Shown here: in pieces, positions 37,971-50,223 of the stretch
Numbering within the stretch: position 1 is the stretch's first letter
Layout: the number at the start of each line of letters is the position of its first letter
Origin: Cryptomeria japonica
Taxonomy: Eukaryota > Streptophyta > Pinopsida > Cupressales > Cupressaceae
Assembly: GCF_030272615.1 (NCBI RefSeq)
Contig: NC_081415.1
Location: forward strand, 186,182,494-186,246,493
Length of the DNA stretch: 64,000 nt
Reading direction: 5' to 3'
Notes under the pieces: generated by a model
What the model was told of the DNA's origin: nothing
Seen by the model: the letters and a program-made list of their open reading frames with translations, nothing else
Databases searched by the model: none
Made by a program: the position numbers and the translations under genes

Positions 37971-39229
37971 ACTATATCATAGGTGCAAAAAATATTAACT
38001 TAATCTAAAACTTAACTCTTATATGGGAGTTTTGCAATAAATAATATTGTATGCAACACTTTTAGTAAGTAAAAAGTTTTATTTAAAGAGAAATATTATT
38101 TAAATTCCACTTACCTTATTCAACCTCCATGCTCCTCCCGATCATCATCTCTGAGGTGTTGGAGAATAAGCTACCTTTTTTAAAAATAATTTACTATCTT
38201 CCTTAAAATAGGATGGATGGGGTAATGAGTACCCTTAATGTAACCTCCCTTCTCCATTCTTATTGTAACTTACATGGGCTATATTTTTTCTTCCCTCCCA
38301 ATTATAATATCATCTTGTCTTCGTTCAAAGTTTTTCCCAATTATCAATTGTAACAATAAACTCTAAGATTCTCATTTTTTTAATATGTTTGAATTCAAAC
38401 AAATAATAAATTGAGAAATATACTTACAATGAATGCTCATAATCAAGTTATTTTAGTGTTAACATGTAGTCCACATTACCAATATTATCTTAATTTGATA
38501 CTCATAAATAATTTAATTAATTAAGGGAATTAATTATCATCACATTGTTACATATATGCTATTGTGAATATTTTCTCTCAGATATTTTAGAAAAATTTAT
38601 AGTGGTTACTTTGAAAAATGTTATCTTGAATACCTATAATTTAATTCAATGAAACATCCTAGTAAAATAAGGAGATACTTTAATATGGGGAGGATCTTGC
38701 ATGAATACCATTTAACTCCATAGTTTCAACCAATCAATACAAAAATCTAGAACTAGATATATAATGTTTGATATATTAGAATTTATAGAACTAGAAGAAA
38801 CTTCTATATATTTTTTTCCTAAGGCCCAAATATATGGTCCAAGGAACTATCATTATAATAGAACCACATATTTATATTTGATCAACATACTTTAGATCTT
38901 TTACATGAATGAAATTTGTTACAAATTCAATAAACTTAATATATGGAAACAACATCTTTGTTCATTCATTAATTTTCATAGTAGAAAAGCACAATATGAT
39001 TTTATTTTCAAGGATTCATTAAATCAAAACTAATACATGAACTAGGAAGAATTCACTTTAATTAACATGCAACTCTTGAGATTAGTGGGACCCTTATATT
39101 ATTTTCTAGATTTTATTAATGCCTTCATAATTATCCATTCCTTAAGTATTCAACTTCAATTTGAATTCCTACACATAGAATGAGATATTTTAATATCCAT
39201 TGAAACAGATATATTTTAATTCCTAAACC
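37971..39229. other. AT-rich spacer, no gene seen
   Basis: No ORF. The part near 38860-38930 resembles 42940-43000 in the same orientation (catatttatatttgatca, then tttaga.ctt.tacat). Confidence 0.4.
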
Positions 39230-40468
39230 CCATACCAATACCCTCAACCCTAAACCCTCTACCCTAAATTGTATATCCTACACTCTAGTCCCTAAAACCT
39301 ATACCCTAAATAGTTAATACACCCTAAACCCTATAGCATATAAAGTGGAGGGAGAGGTCATGATCTAGAGAGGGGAGGGAGGGAGAAGAGGAGAAGCAAA
39401 TGAACAAAGACAAAGAGGAGTGAGAAGGGAGGGAGGGAGAGGTATAAATGGAGGGAGTGAGGGAACGAGGAGAGAGAGATGGGAGTGGAGAGAGAGAAAA
39501 TAAGGAGAGATTTCATAAAGGGAGAGGTGTTAGAGGCGATGGAGAGAAGGCAAAGAGGGAGGGAGGGAAGTAGAGAAGGGATAGATAGAGAGGCAAGATA
39601 CCAAGATGGGGGAGAGAGGTGAGAGGCATAGATGAAGATCTAGAGAGGAGTGAGATAGATAGAGAGTGATAGAGAGAAGTGGGTAATGAGAAATTGATGG
39701 AGAGGTATAGAAATGGAAAGTGAGGGAGCGAAACATTTAAAGAAGGGAGAGAGGGAAAGAGAAAGAGGTTCAAGAGACAAAAGAGAGAGAGGGAGAGGGA
39801 GAAATAGAGGTAATTATCAACCTGAGCAATACCCTCAACCCCCTATGTACTCTAAATGGTGTACCATCAATCTTGTACACTAAACCCTATACCAATACCC
39901 TCAACCCTAAATGCTATATCCTTAATCCTACACACTAAACCCTATATGCTACACCAAATTACCTAAATCATATACAAGGAAGGGAGAGGTTAAAACCAAG
40001 AGAGCGAAGGGAGAGAGAAAATGAGAGAGAAGAGAAAGGAGATAAAGAGAGATAAGGAGGGAGGGAGGAAGAGGTAGACAGTGAGTGACTAAGAGGCCTA
40101 CAGAGGTGAGAGGGAGAGAGGTGAGGGAGAGAGGTGGAGAGGGATGGAAACAACTAGAGAGGGGAGAGATAGAGGGGGGGGAGAGATGGGTAATGCGATA
40201 AGGATGGAGAGGTGGAGAGGTATAGATGGAGGGATGAAGACACCTAGGGATGGGGGGAGAGAGAGAGGGTGAGAGAGGGAGTTAATGGTCAAGAGAATGA
40301 AAAGATAAGGTAGATAAACAATAAGAGCACGATTGAGAGTAGAAGAGAGAGAGGGAGGGAGGCAATGATAGAGATGGGGGTAATGAGAGAAGGTGAGGTA
40401 GAGAGGGAGAGAGAGAGCGAGAAAGACCAAGATAAATAGAGGTAGGGAGGGAGTGAGGCGAGGTGTAT

Positions 40469-40544
<76 letters not shown>

Positions 40545-40730
40545 TATATAGTAGAGAGAACGAATGGTAATAGAGAGAGAGGTAGACTAGATCTTGGGGG
40601 AGAGAGGAGAGAGTGAGATAGAGAGAGTTAGAAAGTGGACAAATGAAGAGTGATTGAGAGAGAGAGATGGGTCTCGAGCCTGAGGGAGATAAAGAGAGAG
40701 AATGTTGATTAGAGCCTATTGATTACTGAA
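39230..40730. repeat. alternating telomere-like and purine-rich (GA) blocks
   Basis: Two blocks of degenerate ACCCTAAACCCT-like sequence (39230-39345 and 39825-39960) are each followed by a strand-biased GA-rich block (39350-39815 and 39975-40730) of gggaga/gagaga words with few pyrimidines. The repeated order suggests duplication of a unit of about 600 bp. The ORFs here (Ser/Pro/Leu-rich on the minus strand) are low-complexity artefacts. Confidence 0.85.
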
Positions 40731-42012
40731 ATTTGACTAATTATAAAAAATTATGAGATCTTTTGAAACCTAAAATCTACATTGTAACTCCTAGATATCT
40801 TAAATCTACCTCTCAAACATCTTTCCAATATATACATGATATGTAACTTAAAAGTGTAAGAAAGAACAAAGACATTGAAATGTGACATACTTAAAATGAT
40901 ATATTTTATGTATATATTCTTCTTAGGAAATTAATTTTGGCTTGAAGACATAATGACAGATATAGAGAAAGAGAATTGATCCAATGCAAATAATTTGGTG
41001 CTACAACTATTAGGCACTAGCATTATAAAAATACATTTTTTATTTTTAGCATTTTCATTTGGCAGTTGCCAAATTTGGCTAGCACTAAATATAAATAAAT
41101 TTTCATTTGGTGGAAGCACAAAATTATTTACATTGGGAAATTCTAACCCTTTGGGTTGGATTTGCCTAGGGCATCCAACCAAAAGGGTTGGACGGCCATT
41201 GCATGCTAATTTTTTTTTTCAAAAACTATAAAAAAATTCACACACTTTTGGCCATGCTCTCCATTAGGTTTGCACATGTTTCAATGCAAATTAGATTTAG
41301 AAAAATATCATGTAATGATGTTAAGATATCTTTCAACTATCTAGCCATAGAATTTTTTTCATGTTTTGATTTTGTTAAAGTTTTCATCTTTAATTTGTTT
41401 TTTAAGTGTGTCCATCTTTTGCAAAAAACCAACCTATGGTAATTTGAGTATAGTTTTTTACTCGTTCATCAAATTTTGAAATAAAGTATATTTAAAAAAA
41501 ATGATTTTCAATTAGTTTTCAAAAAATTTAAGGGTGGAACACTTTAAAAAATTTATTTTTCAAGATGTGTCCAACTCAAAAACTAGTAAAAAATCATATC
41601 TTCCTTAAAAATTTGGTTGAAAATTTGGCATAAACTACATGGTATTAGCTAATTTCTCACTGGAGTGATTTTTGAAATTTAAAATAAAAATTAACAATTT
41701 AGGGGGTGCACACCAAATGCTATATTAATCTTGTTTTGAAAAAATAGGACCACTTAGTGTACTCTCCTTTTTTAATCCCTTGATCTTCAACGTTTTCAAA
41801 AAATATTAATAGATAAGAAAGTATATTTAGAGAACTACAACTCTTGTTCTTGTTATAAATTCAAAGCACTAGAACTCTTTTTCTTGTGGCATCTTCAAAT
41901 TTTTAGTGTAACTATCTTCATTTTACCATCTAAGACCAATATTTGTTGATTTTAAAAAAGTGGCATCTTAAGATCCCTTTTTGCACCCCCATCTTTGTGC
42001 ACTTACCCCTAT
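39350..42012 (+). repeat. inverted repeat copy A of an unclassified element
   Basis: Matches 47214-48940 in reverse complement, diverged but colinear. Order: purine-rich end; block with a(a/t)tctacatt..ctcctaga; attTGGc palindromes; ttgggttggat..gccta; ctctccattaggtttgcac; (a)aaaataggac; and the terminus aagtggcatcttaagatccc .. tttgtgcacttaccc at 42012. Similarity ends sharply after acttaccc. No protein is encoded. Confidence 0.8.
40471..40541. repeat. (GA)n microsatellite
   Basis: Uninterrupted run of about 35 AG units inside the purine-rich block. Confidence 0.97.
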
Positions 42013-43798
42013 GTTATACTTTTATGTAAATGAGGTTTTTTAATAACTTTGACTTAACCTAGTTGAGAGAAATATTTAGACCAACCCGCACATGGAATAG
42101 ACACGATGTCCTTACATTTAAAGATATTCATTGAATTTATTCTAGTCATTGGACTATAAGGATAAATCATTCACATCTATGCAATGAGTTGTTTCTCTAA
42201 AGGGAACCTGGTATTACATAATAACCCAGAGGTATTTGTATGAATGAAGAGTAATTTTTTATATCATTCAGTTTTAAGGGGTTTAATAAAAGCATAGTAC
42301 CATAGCATCTAGTTTGTATAAAATTCCAACCATGGTATTGATTAATAGTACTTATTCCCAAAACTTTATAAAATGGTGGGGTAGAAGATAGAGTATTAGT
42401 TAAAGTTATAGCACAAAGTTGCACAAGATATCAAAACAATTTAAAGCACTTGTTTGTGGTGATGACACTATGGATATCTCAGATAAGTAGAAGGATGGAA
42501 TCCAAGTCGTGCTAATATTTAGCACACAATTAGATACATACAAACCTGTGGAAGAAAGTTGTCAAGTATGACATTTTATTTAGGAATTCCATTTTATTTA
42601 GGAATTCCAACTCACTTTAATGTGATTTTGTGCTTTCTTCCATCTAATTCAAGTTTTACGCTCAAAGATGTAATCAAGAGGTGCATTAATTAGAGATGGA
42701 TGTGATTAACAATCCTAGATGTGATTAACTATCCTATATCTTTCACTATTTATCACCAAGCTCACTAAAAATCTACATATTTCAAATATATATATAAAGA
42801 TATATTAAATGAGAGTTCACAAAAGATACACTATAATATATAAAATTGAAAGAAATATTTATATAAATTTTTCGTAAGGTCAAGATATAATACATGATGG
42901 AAGTGTATAAAATTGATCAAAGATCTGCTCTCGAGAATTGCATATTTATATTTGATCACTATGCTTTAGACCTTCTACATTGATGATAATTATTGAAAAC
43001 TAACACACAGTAGGGAAAATAATGGGAGTAAAAGGTAAACAACTACTAGATGGAAATGTGAAAATCAATTTTACAAATCTCAAATTAAGTTCATTATATA
43101 ATGGAAACACATTCAATCTTAATTGTAGAAAACCATATGTATTTCAATTCAACAAATTGATAACATAAGAACTTAGCAAACTACATGAAAATATCACAAC
43201 ATAAATTGAATATGGAGAAACCCTTGTAAAAAATCCACCAAAAAGAGAGGCCAAATATGTATTATCTTCAAAAGAAACATTACAATACAATACAGTTCCT
43301 TTCTCCTTCATTTGTCTTCAAGTTGACACCTCTTATGAACTTGTCAAAATTTGATATAAAACCTTCATCTCGAGGCTCCAATTTATAGAGTTATTAAACT
43401 TGGTGCCTAAAATGACTCTCTTCAAAACCAAAAGTTACCTTCATAAACTACAATGGACATTCCTTTTTAACTACCCTCACTTGAGGAGTTAATAAATTAG
43501 TTACAAATAATATTTTTTTTTACTATCGAAGCACTTCATCCCTTATGAATACATTTATAGACTGCAGGTGAAAAATTGTTACACCATTAACACTCAAGGC
43601 ATCTAGAGATACCTTATTAAGAATGTTGGAATAATAAATGAAAAATCGTTTACAAGGTTGATGCCAGCTTAATCCTAACAAATTCTCCCACTTGACATCA
43701 TACATTATAAATACATTGATAGGAACAAACAATCCAATCAAATACAAGAGATGAGGACCATGACCTCCCTACACCAAGAGAATTTTTCCATTCTCTTA
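42013..43798. other. AT-rich spacer, no gene seen
   Basis: No supported gene. A perfect 18-bp tandem duplication (attttatttaggaattcc) lies at 42573-42608. Confidence 0.4.
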
Positions 43799-43886
43799 AG
43801 CTTAGTAAGATAGTCTACAACATTATAATGAGGAAAGGGAAATGGAAATTGAGTAGGAGAAGGACAAGGACAAGGAAACCGAGTAG

Positions 43887-44459
43887 GAGAAGGACAAGGA
43901 GAATTCGAGCAGGGATCAAGATAAAGCTGGAGAGGGGATAATTCTAGATAAACTCAAAAACCAGTCTGAGGCTCGTATGGGTTTTGACAGGTGGGTTTAT
44001 GAAGGAATCAAGAATCTGGAAAAAATTGATAAGCAGCAGGAAGAGAAAGGGAAGAAAGCTGAAATAAACCAGGAACGGTGGAATAAAGGAATGGAAGAAA
44101 AAGTGGAGAAGCTGGAAGCTCAGATTGATAATCTGGAGGAAGGAAAAATAGCTATGAAACACTTTCTGCTAATGATTCCGGATAACCTTACCTCTGTGAC
44201 TAAGAATTTAGAGGAAATTACCAAGTTCCTTGATGGTTCCAGCACCCCCAAACCTGTCGTGGATCTAGATATTGATGAGGATGCTATCGAGGCAGGAACA
44301 ATGGAAAGTGCTCCTGGTGGTGCGGCGAAAAGAACAAGGGCAAGCATGAAAAAAGTTGTTGTGGCCTCTTCCAAGGATATCCCTAAGCTTAGGGATAATA
44401 TTAAAGATTTGCAAGGGATTAGCGAAAATTTGGCTAATGCCCTAAAAAACATTAAGTAA
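43887..44459 (+). CDS. uncharacterised charged coiled-coil ORF
   Basis: The frame is open for 190 codons from 43887, just after a TAG (43884-43886), to TAA at 44457-44459; the first ATG is at 43977 (160 aa). The region is hydrophilic and mostly helical: EKIDKQQEEKGKKAEINQER, EEKVEKLEAQIDNLEEGKIA and DIPKLRDNIKDLQGISENLA read as coiled-coil segments, with a basic KRTRASMKK patch between. Upstream of the TAG the same frame repeats EKDKDKETE after another TAG (43854-43856), so the true protein probably began further left. About 130 bp downstream is ttttgtaaagggtttcggga, reminiscent of plant LINE 3' ends. It may be the ORF1 tail of a LINE or an unknown transposon protein; not a recognised host gene. 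Confidence 0.45.
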   Translation, partial: EKDKENSSRDQDKAGEGIILDKLKNQSEARMGFDRWVYEGIKNLEKIDKQQEEKGKKAEINQERWNKGMEEKVEKLEAQIDNLEEGKIAMKHFLLMIPDNLTSVTKNLEEITKFLDGSSTPKPVVDLDIDEDAIEAGTMESAPGGAAKRTRASMKKVVVASSKDIPKLRDNIKDLQGISENLANALKNIK

Positions 44460-44819
44460 TTTGTTTTCTGTCTCTTTTATGTTATGGTTGGATGTGGCTG
44501 GTTTTGTTGGGCTTTTTGCTGATTTTTGCCCATAACTATGCTGGTTTTTTGGCAGCTTGTCTTTTCATGTTGCTTAATGCTATTATCTTTTAAGGATCTT
44601 TTGTAAAGGGTTTCGGGATCCCTTCAAAACATGCTTTTCCCGTAATCAATTTTTTTTTCCCAAGTGTTAACCTTCCTCAAAATAACCACCATATTGCACT
44701 TTGACTATGATACATTTTCTAAGCATATTGCACTTTAATTTTCACAACTAATATAAATTTTCCTACAATGAAAATTAATACCTACACATAACTTATGTAA
44801 ATAAATACCTCTTTAGAGA

Positions 44820-47140
44820 CATGGGTAGCACCTATACATGCAACATCAATGGAGGATAGAGCAATAATGAGCTAGCTCTTATTCATCCAACTCATTATAC
44901 CAACAAATAAAGTGTAAAACAGAACCACTACTCAACTTCCAACTATCTAAATCACTAGCCAAGTCTACATTACTCAAGCCCTACATGTCCAATATTATAT
45001 ATATTATCAATAATCTAATAAGTCAAATAAATAAGTACCCTCTTCACATTGTTCTAATGCTTTGTACCAATATTAGATACAAACATACTTAATAATCCCA
45101 CTGCTTGGGCAATATATAGCTAGTTCAAAACAATCCAAACACTAGGCTACTAAGAACACTATTATTTGACGCATTAGACATAATATAAATCATCCTTGTA
45201 TTTCAAATGCATATCTAAAGTACTATGAGTGCAAAATAGTAAAGGAATTTTAATTAGCTTACATCCTACATATTAAAATTTTATAAAATAATATTCACAT
45301 ATTTATTCTAAGACAACCAAAGATTGTTTTGCTCATGATTCCTCTTAATTTTCATACACAATATACATCTCGTTGTCCCTAGATAATTCATCTTAAAAGG
45401 ATTTAAAATATGATTTCTTAGCTCTAATTTAATACCCTTCTTGTTATTGAAAAATAATATAATATCCACATATAAGGTAATAATTAGTATATGATCATCA
45501 GTACATCTAATGTAAATATAGTGAAATTGCTTGCTTCTTAAAAAATTCAACTTCAACACAAACAAGTCAAACTTTTGATATGAGATTTAGGATGATTGTT
45601 TCAAACTATAAACAAATCATTATTTGCAAACCAAGTGGTCCTTTCTTCTACTTTGAAACCTTTAGGTTACATATATAAATTTCCTCTTGTAGATTCCCAT
45701 GCAAAATATTAGTTTTATTGTCCACTTGCTCTATTTCAGTATTATATGTAGCAACTATGATTAAAATAAATCTAATTGAGGACAACTTAGCAATAAGAGA
45801 GTGTTTTTCAAAATCAATTCCCTCTCTTCAAGAATATCCCTTAGCTAATAGTATGGCATTGTAACTTTTAATAAACTATATACTCTAAATTTACTCTTAT
45901 AGACCAATTTATAACCAATGGATTTCCTTCCTTTGGGAAAATGAATAATATTTTCAATGTCACATGAGTCTAATATCATATCTTCTTCTACATCGCTTGT
46001 TTACAAGACTCACTATCATCTAAAATAATAGCATCCTTGTAGGATTTAGGTTCTTCATCACTACTTAACAAGGAAGACACATAATAGAAATATACTAGTG
46101 AGATATACATGTTAACTAATTTTTTTTATTTTATAGATATTCTCAAATGAATACATAATAAAAATATGGTGCTCTATACATATTAACTAAATTTTTTTAT
46201 CTTATAGATATTCTCAAAGGAGTACAAGATTCTTCTTCTTTCTCTTCTACATTTGCAATCTCTTCAAGATATTCCCATTTAGAACTCCTATTTTAACCCT
46301 CTTTTTCTTCTATATCCTCTAATTCATAACTATGTTCTTCCATATATGCATCTTCTTGACTTAATTTGAAATGCCTTCTCTTTTTTCCTTCTTTATCTTT
46401 TTGTTTTTTAAGAAACAAAAATAGCTCTAAATTCCTTAAAAATCACATCTCTAGGATGGACATCAAGTTTCAAGGTTAGAGGATTATAAATCTTATAACC
46501 ATTAACATTTTTTACTATATCTAATGAAGATTCATTTTTATGCTTTTGGTTCTAGTTTGGATCTCTTTCTTAGGCATGTGAAAACAATCATCATAAGTAG
46601 AACTTGAGAATATGGAACATAAGGTATTTTACCTACACACACTTCATTTAAAGGTTTTGTATCAAGAACCTTATAAGGAGATCTATTTATCAAGTAACAT
46701 TAAGTGCTCACAAATTTTACCCAAGAACATCTATTAAACAATGCAATGCTTGACTTACTTTTGGCTTTTATGAACCTCCACAATCTAAATTCTATCTAGT
46801 CTATGTGTTTGGATCTTATCTTTTTATGGTTCTATTTTGTTATTTTCTCTATTAGCCTCTTTGTGTTGCATGGTACAACTGACTATGCTATTTTTTGATC
46901 TACTTATTTTGATGTTGTAACATTTGGTGAGAGACCCTTTTCCCACCTTATCTAAAAAAAAAAAAAATATTGGCTCTTTCCATGAAGGTTTGGTTCATCC
47001 TATTTTTAACTCCATCCCATCAAGGTAGCATATTATTGTTTTCCATAATAACACTTGTATTCTTACAAAATTTATTAAATTCCTTAGAACAATATTCTCG
47101 TCTGTTATTAAATCTCAAAATGTATTATATAAGATGGCAT
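44820..47140 (-). pseudogene. Copia D integrase-RT-RNase H remnant
   Basis: Heavily decayed Ty1/Copia pol read right to left. Integrase: LRFNNRREYCSKEFNKFC (about 47120-47060). Integrase-RT linker: LNRSPYKVLDTKPLNE (near 46690) and GYKIYNPLTLKLDVHPRDVI (near 46490). Reverse transcriptase: VYSLKQSS, then TDDHILIITLYVDIILFFNN, where the catalytic YVDD has become YVDI (45565-45308). RNase H traces: QAVGLLSMFVSNIGTKH (near 45100) and SSLLLYPPLMLHV.VLPMSL (near 44840). Stops and frameshifts are frequent. Gag and protease are not present; the element is cut on the right near copy B of the inverted repeat. Confidence 0.85.
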
Positions 47141-47213
47141 TAACCTTGCAATCCTAGGTCATTTTCATCTGTATCCATGATCCATGGTAGGTGTACTTAG
47201 ATCCCCTACTCAC

Positions 47214-48720
47214 ACATGTCAAGGGTAAGTGTACAAAGATGGGGGACCAAAAAGGGGTCTTAAGATGCCACTTTTTTTAATCTGAAATCAGCAAAGTCTG
47301 AACTTTGATGAGAAATTGAAGATAGGTACACTCAAAATTTGAAGATGCAACAAGAACAAAAGTAGGTGCTCTAAATCTACTTTCTAAACTGCTAATTTTT
47401 TTTGAAAATGGAGGAGATTAAGGGTTTCAAAAAGGGGGCTCCTATTTTTTCAGAAAAAAATAACATAGCATGAAATGTGGTGCCCCTAAAAAGTAAACTT
47501 TTTTTTTTATAATTTTGTAAATCGCTACAGTGAGAAAGTAGATAGCACATTGAAGTTTATGCTAGATTTTTTGGGTTAGTTTTTAATGAATATTTGAATT
47601 TTTACGGATTTCTGAAGTGGACACATCCTAGAACACATAAATTTGAGCATGCTCCCCAAAAAAATTTATGAAAACTAATCAAAAATCAGATTTTTTTTAA
47701 AAATTGTGTAGAATGGAATCTAGTTTCTAAAAATGTAATTTTTTTCAAAATTGGATAAACAATTAAAAATTTATGGCCAAAATATGTCATGTTGGTTTTT
47801 GACAAAAATCGAACACACTAACAAAAGAAATTATGGATGAAGACCTTAACATTATCAAAATTTGAAAAGAACTATATGGTTGGATAGCTAAGAGAGAGCT
47901 TGATGATTTTATGGTGTTTTTTTTTATCACATTGAAACACGTGAAAACCTAATGGAGAGCACAAACAAAAAAGAAAATTTTCAATATTTGTTGGAAAACA
48001 TGTCTGAGGCCTAAGAAGGGTGTCCAACCCATTGGGTTGGATGCCCAAGGTAAATCCAAGAATTAGGCTTGGTGTTTCCTAAGGAGACACATTTGGCGTG
48101 CACCAAATGGAGAAAAAATTGAAAATACATTTGGTGCAAGCCTTATTTGTCACGTGCCATATTTGGGGCACGCCAAATAAGGCGCATGCCAAATATATTC
48201 CATGCAATTTTTTTGTCTTTTTCCTTCACAGTTTTATTTGTCTTTTTCCTTTCTTATACTTTAAGTTATATTTTATGTATATATTGTCAAGATGTTTGAG
48301 AGTGGTTCTAGATCTCTAGGAGATATAATGTAGATTCTAGTTTTTAGAGTATTCATATAAATTTCAGACATAGTTAAATTTTAGTAATTAGCATGCTCAT
48401 ATCAGCATTATCTCCTTGGTCTCTTCCTTGCATTCCCCCTCTCTCTTCCTTAACCCTTGCCCCTCTCTCTCTTAGGTCTATCCCTCTCTATTTCCTTCCC
48501 TCTTAGGTATCTCTCCCTCTCTTTACCATCTCCCTCACCCACTCTCTCTCTTTGGTATATCCCTCTCTTTTCATCTTTCACTTGGGATCTCTCTTTCTCT
48601 CCCTCTCGCATCTCCATCTCTTACTCTCTCCCCCTCTCTTAAGTGTGTCTCTCTCTCATTATCTCCCTCTCCCTCCCCATCCCCCTCCATTTCTCTTACT
48701 CTCTCAAGTCTCTCTTTATT

Positions 48721-48816
<96 letters not shown>

Positions 48817-48940
48817 CCATTCCCTCTCTCTCTCTCTCAATTTTGTCTCCCTCTCTCTCAAGTCCCTCTCCCTATCACTATTCTTCCTCCCTCCCCTCCT
48901 GTATCTCCCTATCTCTATTCTTTCTCCCTATCCTCAGATT
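47214..48940 (-). repeat. inverted repeat copy B of an unclassified element
   Basis: Reverse-complement partner of 39350-42012. It starts agggtaagtgtacaaagatg (the end of copy A) and runs to a pyrimidine-rich end at 48420-48940. It keeps a cluster of ATTTGGCGTGC-like palindromes at 48080-48200. The right end is truncated by the Copia B LTR at 48943. Confidence 0.8.
48724..48812. repeat. (CT)n microsatellite
   Basis: Long uninterrupted CT run in the pyrimidine-rich end of inverted repeat copy B; mirrors the GA run of copy A. Confidence 0.97.
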
Positions 48941-48942
48941 AT

Positions 48943-50168
48943 TGGCATATGCTAGATCTAGTTAAGTGTTGTCATTGATGTCAACAGTGTATCCTAGTTG
49001 GATATGGTTCTGCTATCCTGGTTGGACCTATCCTAGTTAGACTTGGTGTTCATCTTGGTTTTGGCTTTGATTCTGATCCGATATGATCAAATCCTTGGAT
49101 TTAGGTTTGGATGCTTCTTTAGGATGGTTATATGCTTACCATATTCTTTTGGTTCATTATTTGGTACTCCGGTAGCTATCACTTATGTTCTCGGTTAATA
49201 TTTCTTGATATCGGTTAGCTTTACCGATTAGCGATATTTGATGATTTGGTTAGATGATTTTGGCTCAACTTATGGAATCGATTTTTATCATGTTGAAGTT
49301 GCTTCTTGATTGTATCCTAACTATTTTGTGATTTTGCATTGGGTAGCGTGATGTTATGATATTTCTATTTGGATCCAGTTAGACTTTTTGTGTTATTGCA
49401 CTAAGGGTTTATATTGGTTGGTGAAACATGTTGGATTTTGGTCTTGGCAGAATTTTCGCAAATATAATAGTTTGAGAATTTGAATTAGGTCCATGCTATG
49501 TAATGTAAATCATAATATTGGTCTGATGGTATCGTGTGATGTAATTTTTGTAATGATGGGTTTTTGGGTTTAGGGTTTAGCTGACCTTATCAATAAGGTT
49601 GATGATCTATATTTATAGGTGACTTATTCATGTAATTTTGGTATCGATAGTTTTTGGGATTGATGGTTATGTCTACATTATCAAAGAAAGGCTTATGTGA
49701 GAATAAAGTCATATCTTTCAGCGAAGGGATCAGAAGGATTTTGTGTTGCAGGGCAAACATCTATGCTTAACCGGAACTGTATCAAGCATTAGTAGATGCT
49801 ACTTTCAGAGTTCATTTTTTTTGGATTGTAGTTTGATGCTTTATAAGTCAGTGAGATTTCTCTCTTTGTGATGAGCAGTGAGCTCTAGGTTGTTGTCTTG
49901 ATTGCAAGTGCAATCCCCATTGTAATTATTTCACATACTGCTGCAGAAGTATTATCTGATTTCGGGTAGGGTTTCCCATCGTGGTTTTTCCCTTTACTGG
50001 GTTTTCCATGTAAAAAATATTAGTGTCATGTGTATTGTGCTTTCATGCTTTATCTTTCATTGTGTTGTGCTCTGGTATTAATCTTATAATTTGTATTAAC
50101 TATTATACTTATGAGAAAACTAATTCACCCCCCTCTTAGTTTTCTCCCAGTATCAGATCATTCCAACA
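48943..50168 (+). repeat. Copia B 5' LTR
   Basis: Begins about TGGCATATGC (48943) where the CT-rich repeat stops and ends ..TTCCAACA at 50168 before the primer site. About 1.23 kb. Shares its 3' half with the LTR ending at 18252 (gcagaagtattatctgatt, ttttccctttac.gggtt). The start is placed by context and may be off by a few bases. Confidence 0.78.
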
Positions 50169-50169
50169 A

Positions 50170-50181
50170 TTGGTATCAGAG
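50170..50181 (+). other. Copia B primer-binding site
   Basis: TTGGTATCAGAG, followed by aaagg instead of the usual c. Two bases after the LTR. Confidence 0.88.
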
Positions 50182-50223
50182 AAAGGTCCTCTCTATAGAA
50201 GCTTAACCGCTTGAGGAGATCCG

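Noticed and set aside
39513-40430. Ser/Pro/Leu-rich minus-strand ORFs resembling membrane or proline-rich proteins
   Set aside because: Low-complexity complement of a GA-rich repeat.
48552-48978. Ser/Leu-rich and Arg/Glu-rich ORFs on both strands
   Set aside because: Created by the (CT)n tract and pyrimidine-rich DNA; no codon structure.
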